From: an uncultured Spirochaetales bacterium
Lineage (GTDB): Bacteria; Spirochaetota; Spirochaetia; Sphaerochaetales; Sphaerochaetaceae
Assembly: GCA_934271365.1 (NCBI GenBank)
Contig: CAKQRI010000001.1
Span: 160,910-224,909, forward strand
DNA length: 64,000 nucleotides
Direction: 5' to 3'
Positions 62,377-64,000 of this stretch are shown here, piece after piece; position 1 is the first letter of the stretch, and each line of letters starts with the position of its first letter. Below the pieces are notes generated by a model. It was not told the DNA's origin. It worked only from the letters and a program-made list of their open reading frames with translations, and searched no databases. The position numbers were made by a program, and so were the translations under genes.

Positions 62377-63411
62377 TTGGCAAAGAAAAAAGATGGAATA
62401 ACCATCCGTTCCAGCGCAGCGGAATACCTGACCTATGTTGCCTCTGTAGGTGATCAGCAGGACAGTATAGAGATGCGCTATGAGGATGAAAATATATGGC
62501 TGACACAGAAGATGATGGCCACATTGTACGATGTGGATGTTCGGACCATAAACTATCATGTAAAAAAAATATTTAGTGATAGTGAGTTGCAGGAGGATTC
62601 AGTTATCCGAAAATTTCGGATAACTGCCGCGGATGGAAAAAGCTACAGCACAAATCACTACTCCCTGGAGATGATCATTGCTGTGGGCTTCAAGGTTAAT
62701 TCCGAGCGTGCAGTACAGTTCCGTAAATGGGTAAACCAGATCGCTAAAGACTACACCATCAAAGGCTGGGTGATGGATGATGAACGACTGAAGCGTGGAA
62801 CGTATCTGACGGAAAAGTATTTCGATGAGCAGTTAGAGCGCATCCGTGAGATTCGTGCCAGCGAAAGAAAGTTCTATCAGAAGATCACTGACCTGTATGC
62901 TACAGCCATTGACTATGACAAAAATTCTGCAACTACGAGAAGATTCTATGCGACTGTTCAGAATAAAATGCATTACGCAGTTCATGGACATACGGCAGCT
63001 GAGCTGATTGTGGAAAGAGCTGATCACACAAAAGAGCATATGGGATTAACCACCTGGGCAGATGCGCCGGAAGGAAAGATCAAGAAGAGCGATGTTACGG
63101 TTGCGAAGAATTATCTGAGCCAGGATGAAATGAAGCAGCTGAATCGTATGGTTACGGCATACCTGGATTTTGCTGAAAACATGACCTTACGACATATTCC
63201 GCTTACGATGCAGGACTGGGAAAAGAGACTCAACAGCTTCATCGAAATGTTTGATTACGGTATTTTACAGGATGAAGGCAAGATGTCCGCAGAAATTGCA
63301 AAGCTTCATGCTGAGACAGAATTTGAAAAATACCGTGTGATCCAGGATAAGTTATTTATGTCTGACTTTGATAAGTACATGCTGGAATTAGAGGAAAAAT
63401 CAAAGAATTGA
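62377..63411 (+). CDS. RhuM-family protein
   Basis: A 344-residue RhuM-type protein. Residues about 28-150 include IWLTQKMMATLYDVDVRTINYHVKKIF, a DNA-binding-like KilA/BRO-type region common in mobile elements, and VGFKVNSERAVQFRKW. A TTG at 62377 eight bases after GGAGG gives the usual AKKKDGITIRSS start; the ATG at 62362 is an alternative. Arginine codons CGT/CGC/CGG are more frequent than in neighbouring genes, suggesting recent transfer. RhuM genes are often found in genomic islands and next to Fic genes, as here; function is unknown. Confidence 0.85.
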   Translation: MAKKKDGITIRSSAAEYLTYVASVGDQQDSIEMRYEDENIWLTQKMMATLYDVDVRTINYHVKKIFSDSELQEDSVIRKFRITAADGKSYSTNHYSLEMIIAVGFKVNSERAVQFRKWVNQIAKDYTIKGWVMDDERLKRGTYLTEKYFDEQLERIREIRASERKFYQKITDLYATAIDYDKNSATTRRFYATVQNKMHYAVHGHTAAELIVERADHTKEHMGLTTWADAPEGKIKKSDVTVAKNYLSQDEMKQLNRMVTAYLDFAENMTLRHIPLTMQDWEKRLNSFIEMFDYGILQDEGKMSAEIAKLHAETEFEKYRVIQDKLFMSDFDKYMLELEEKSKN

Positions 63412-63544
63412 CATATGATTCTATTACAAGATGGTGTAATTACTGCAACTCAACTATTGGGGACTCTTTTTTAGATGTTCTATTTAATTAATTAATTTTT
63501 CGTCCAAAAATGAAGTATAATTGGATGAAAATAGAAAGGTGATA

Positions 63545-63930
63545 ATGAGATCATTTGATTACAGCAGGCTCTACGAAAAAGCCTGGGATACAGATATTCT
63601 AAATCTTGTTGCAAAGATTCATGAGTACAAAGGACGTCAGGACTTGTTTATCAGACAGAAGCCTGTTGAATTGGATCGTCTTGCAGAGATTGCGAAAATA
63701 CAGAGTACAGAGGCATCAAACAAAATTGAAGGCATCGTTACAACGAACACCCGGATGAAACAGCTTTTTAAGGAAAAGGCCACGCCAAGAAACCGAGATG
63801 AAGATGAGATTATGGGGTATCGAGATGTCTTGAATACGATTCATGAGAGTTACGAATATATCCTAATTCGGCCAGCGTATATGCTTCAGCTTCATCGGGA
63901 TCTTTTAAAGCGGGCAGGATTCTATTCTGA
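63545..63930 (+). pseudogene. Fic-family protein, 3' part lost to an insertion
   Basis: The ATG at 63545 follows AAAGGTG and opens MRSFDYSRLYEKAWD. The segment SNKIEGIVTT contains the inhibitory-helix pattern SxxxEG seen in class II Fic proteins, followed by the helical region up to MLQLHRDLLKRAGF. The sequence then changes abruptly into an insertion-sequence end, and the frame stops at 63955. The HPFxxGNGR catalytic motif is missing, so the gene is broken unless the rest lies beyond the element. Confidence 0.78.
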
Positions 63931-64000
63931 TGTGACCCCATTTTGTTGGACATAGTCACATTGCAATTTTAAAGGCTTGTTTCCTAAATTGTAAAGGGGA
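63931..64000. mobile_element. End of an IS3-like insertion sequence (cut by the window edge)
   Basis: From 63931 the sequence begins TGTGACCCCATTTTGTTGG, then ACA, which resembles IS3-family (IS150-type) terminal repeats with TG end, a CCCC block and TTGGACA. Only 70 bases are in the window, ending near an AAAGGGGA that could be the ribosome site of the first transposase gene. Confidence 0.6.

Noticed and set aside
1..64000. tRNA or rRNA genes
   Set aside because: Gaps between genes were read for cloverleaf-like stems with a TTC-arm and for rRNA landmarks; none was convincing by eye. A tRNAscan-type run could still find one.

Overview
The window reads as a chromosome segment from an uncultured, host-associated or gut-type spirochaete, most likely of the Sphaerochaeta group. 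Evidence: moderately low GC, AGA/AGG-rich arginine codons, solute-binding proteins whose signal peptides end in the 'FAGG' pattern common in this group, a P13-type outer-membrane protein, a TolC/MacA/MacB exporter showing two membranes, and many AAA+/DUF4143-type ATPase genes. This placement rests on family recognition, not on a database search.

Layout. 0-3.8 kb: end of a small membrane protein, a PEGA-type lipoprotein, a P13-like porin, lnt and an exonuclease III gene. 3.9-10.6 kb: an accessory stretch, AT-rich in its middle, with a broken GHKL ATPase plus HNH nuclease gene, two unknown small genes, a two-gene Cap4-like nuclease plus SMC-like ATPase pair (candidate Lamassu/ABC-three-component defence system) and radC. 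The AT-rich part lies between two same-orientation copies of an insertion-sequence-end-like 25-mer (5474 and 9909). 10.7-14.9 kb: a MerR regulator and a CUT1 sugar ABC importer operon with a sugar isomerase-like gene. 15-16.3 kb: an ATPase pseudogene with four in-frame stops. 16.4-20.8 kb: nucleotidyltransferase, YitT protein, an outer-membrane protein and a Fic protein. 20.9-25.3 kb: argCJBD, ornithine synthesis by the acetyl-recycling route.

25.4-41.8 kb is a pentose/xylan utilisation region: a fucose/arabinose-isomerase-like enzyme, LacI regulator, xylulokinase, aldose epimerase, iron alcohol dehydrogenase, GntR regulator, PfkB kinase, GH43 beta-xylosidase, a second CUT1 importer and a second epimerase. 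Both CUT1 importers lack an ATPase gene here and probably share one encoded elsewhere. A DUF234-type ATPase and the relic of another interrupt this region. 41.9-48.8 kb: a FemAB-like transferase, an AAA+/DUF4143 ATPase behind a 33-bp iteron array, an HNH protein, rlmKL and hslO. 48.9-53.4 kb: a TolC-adaptor-ABC export operon. 53.5-56.9 kb: another ATPase, an Xre regulator and an AlbA_2-type gene with one early stop codon. 57-62.2 kb: an NMT1-type ABC importer, pepF and an RlmD/TrmA-type methyltransferase. 62.3-64 kb: a RhuM gene and a Fic gene cut by the end of an IS3-like element at the window edge.

Most striking: (1) the two-gene nuclease/SMC-ATPase pair and its flanking repeats; (2) the ATPase cassettes at 15, 31, 43 and 54 kb, where the three intact genes each have their own palindrome, iteron array or ribosome-site-sequestering hairpin at the 5' end; (3) several genes caught in decay by single-base events.
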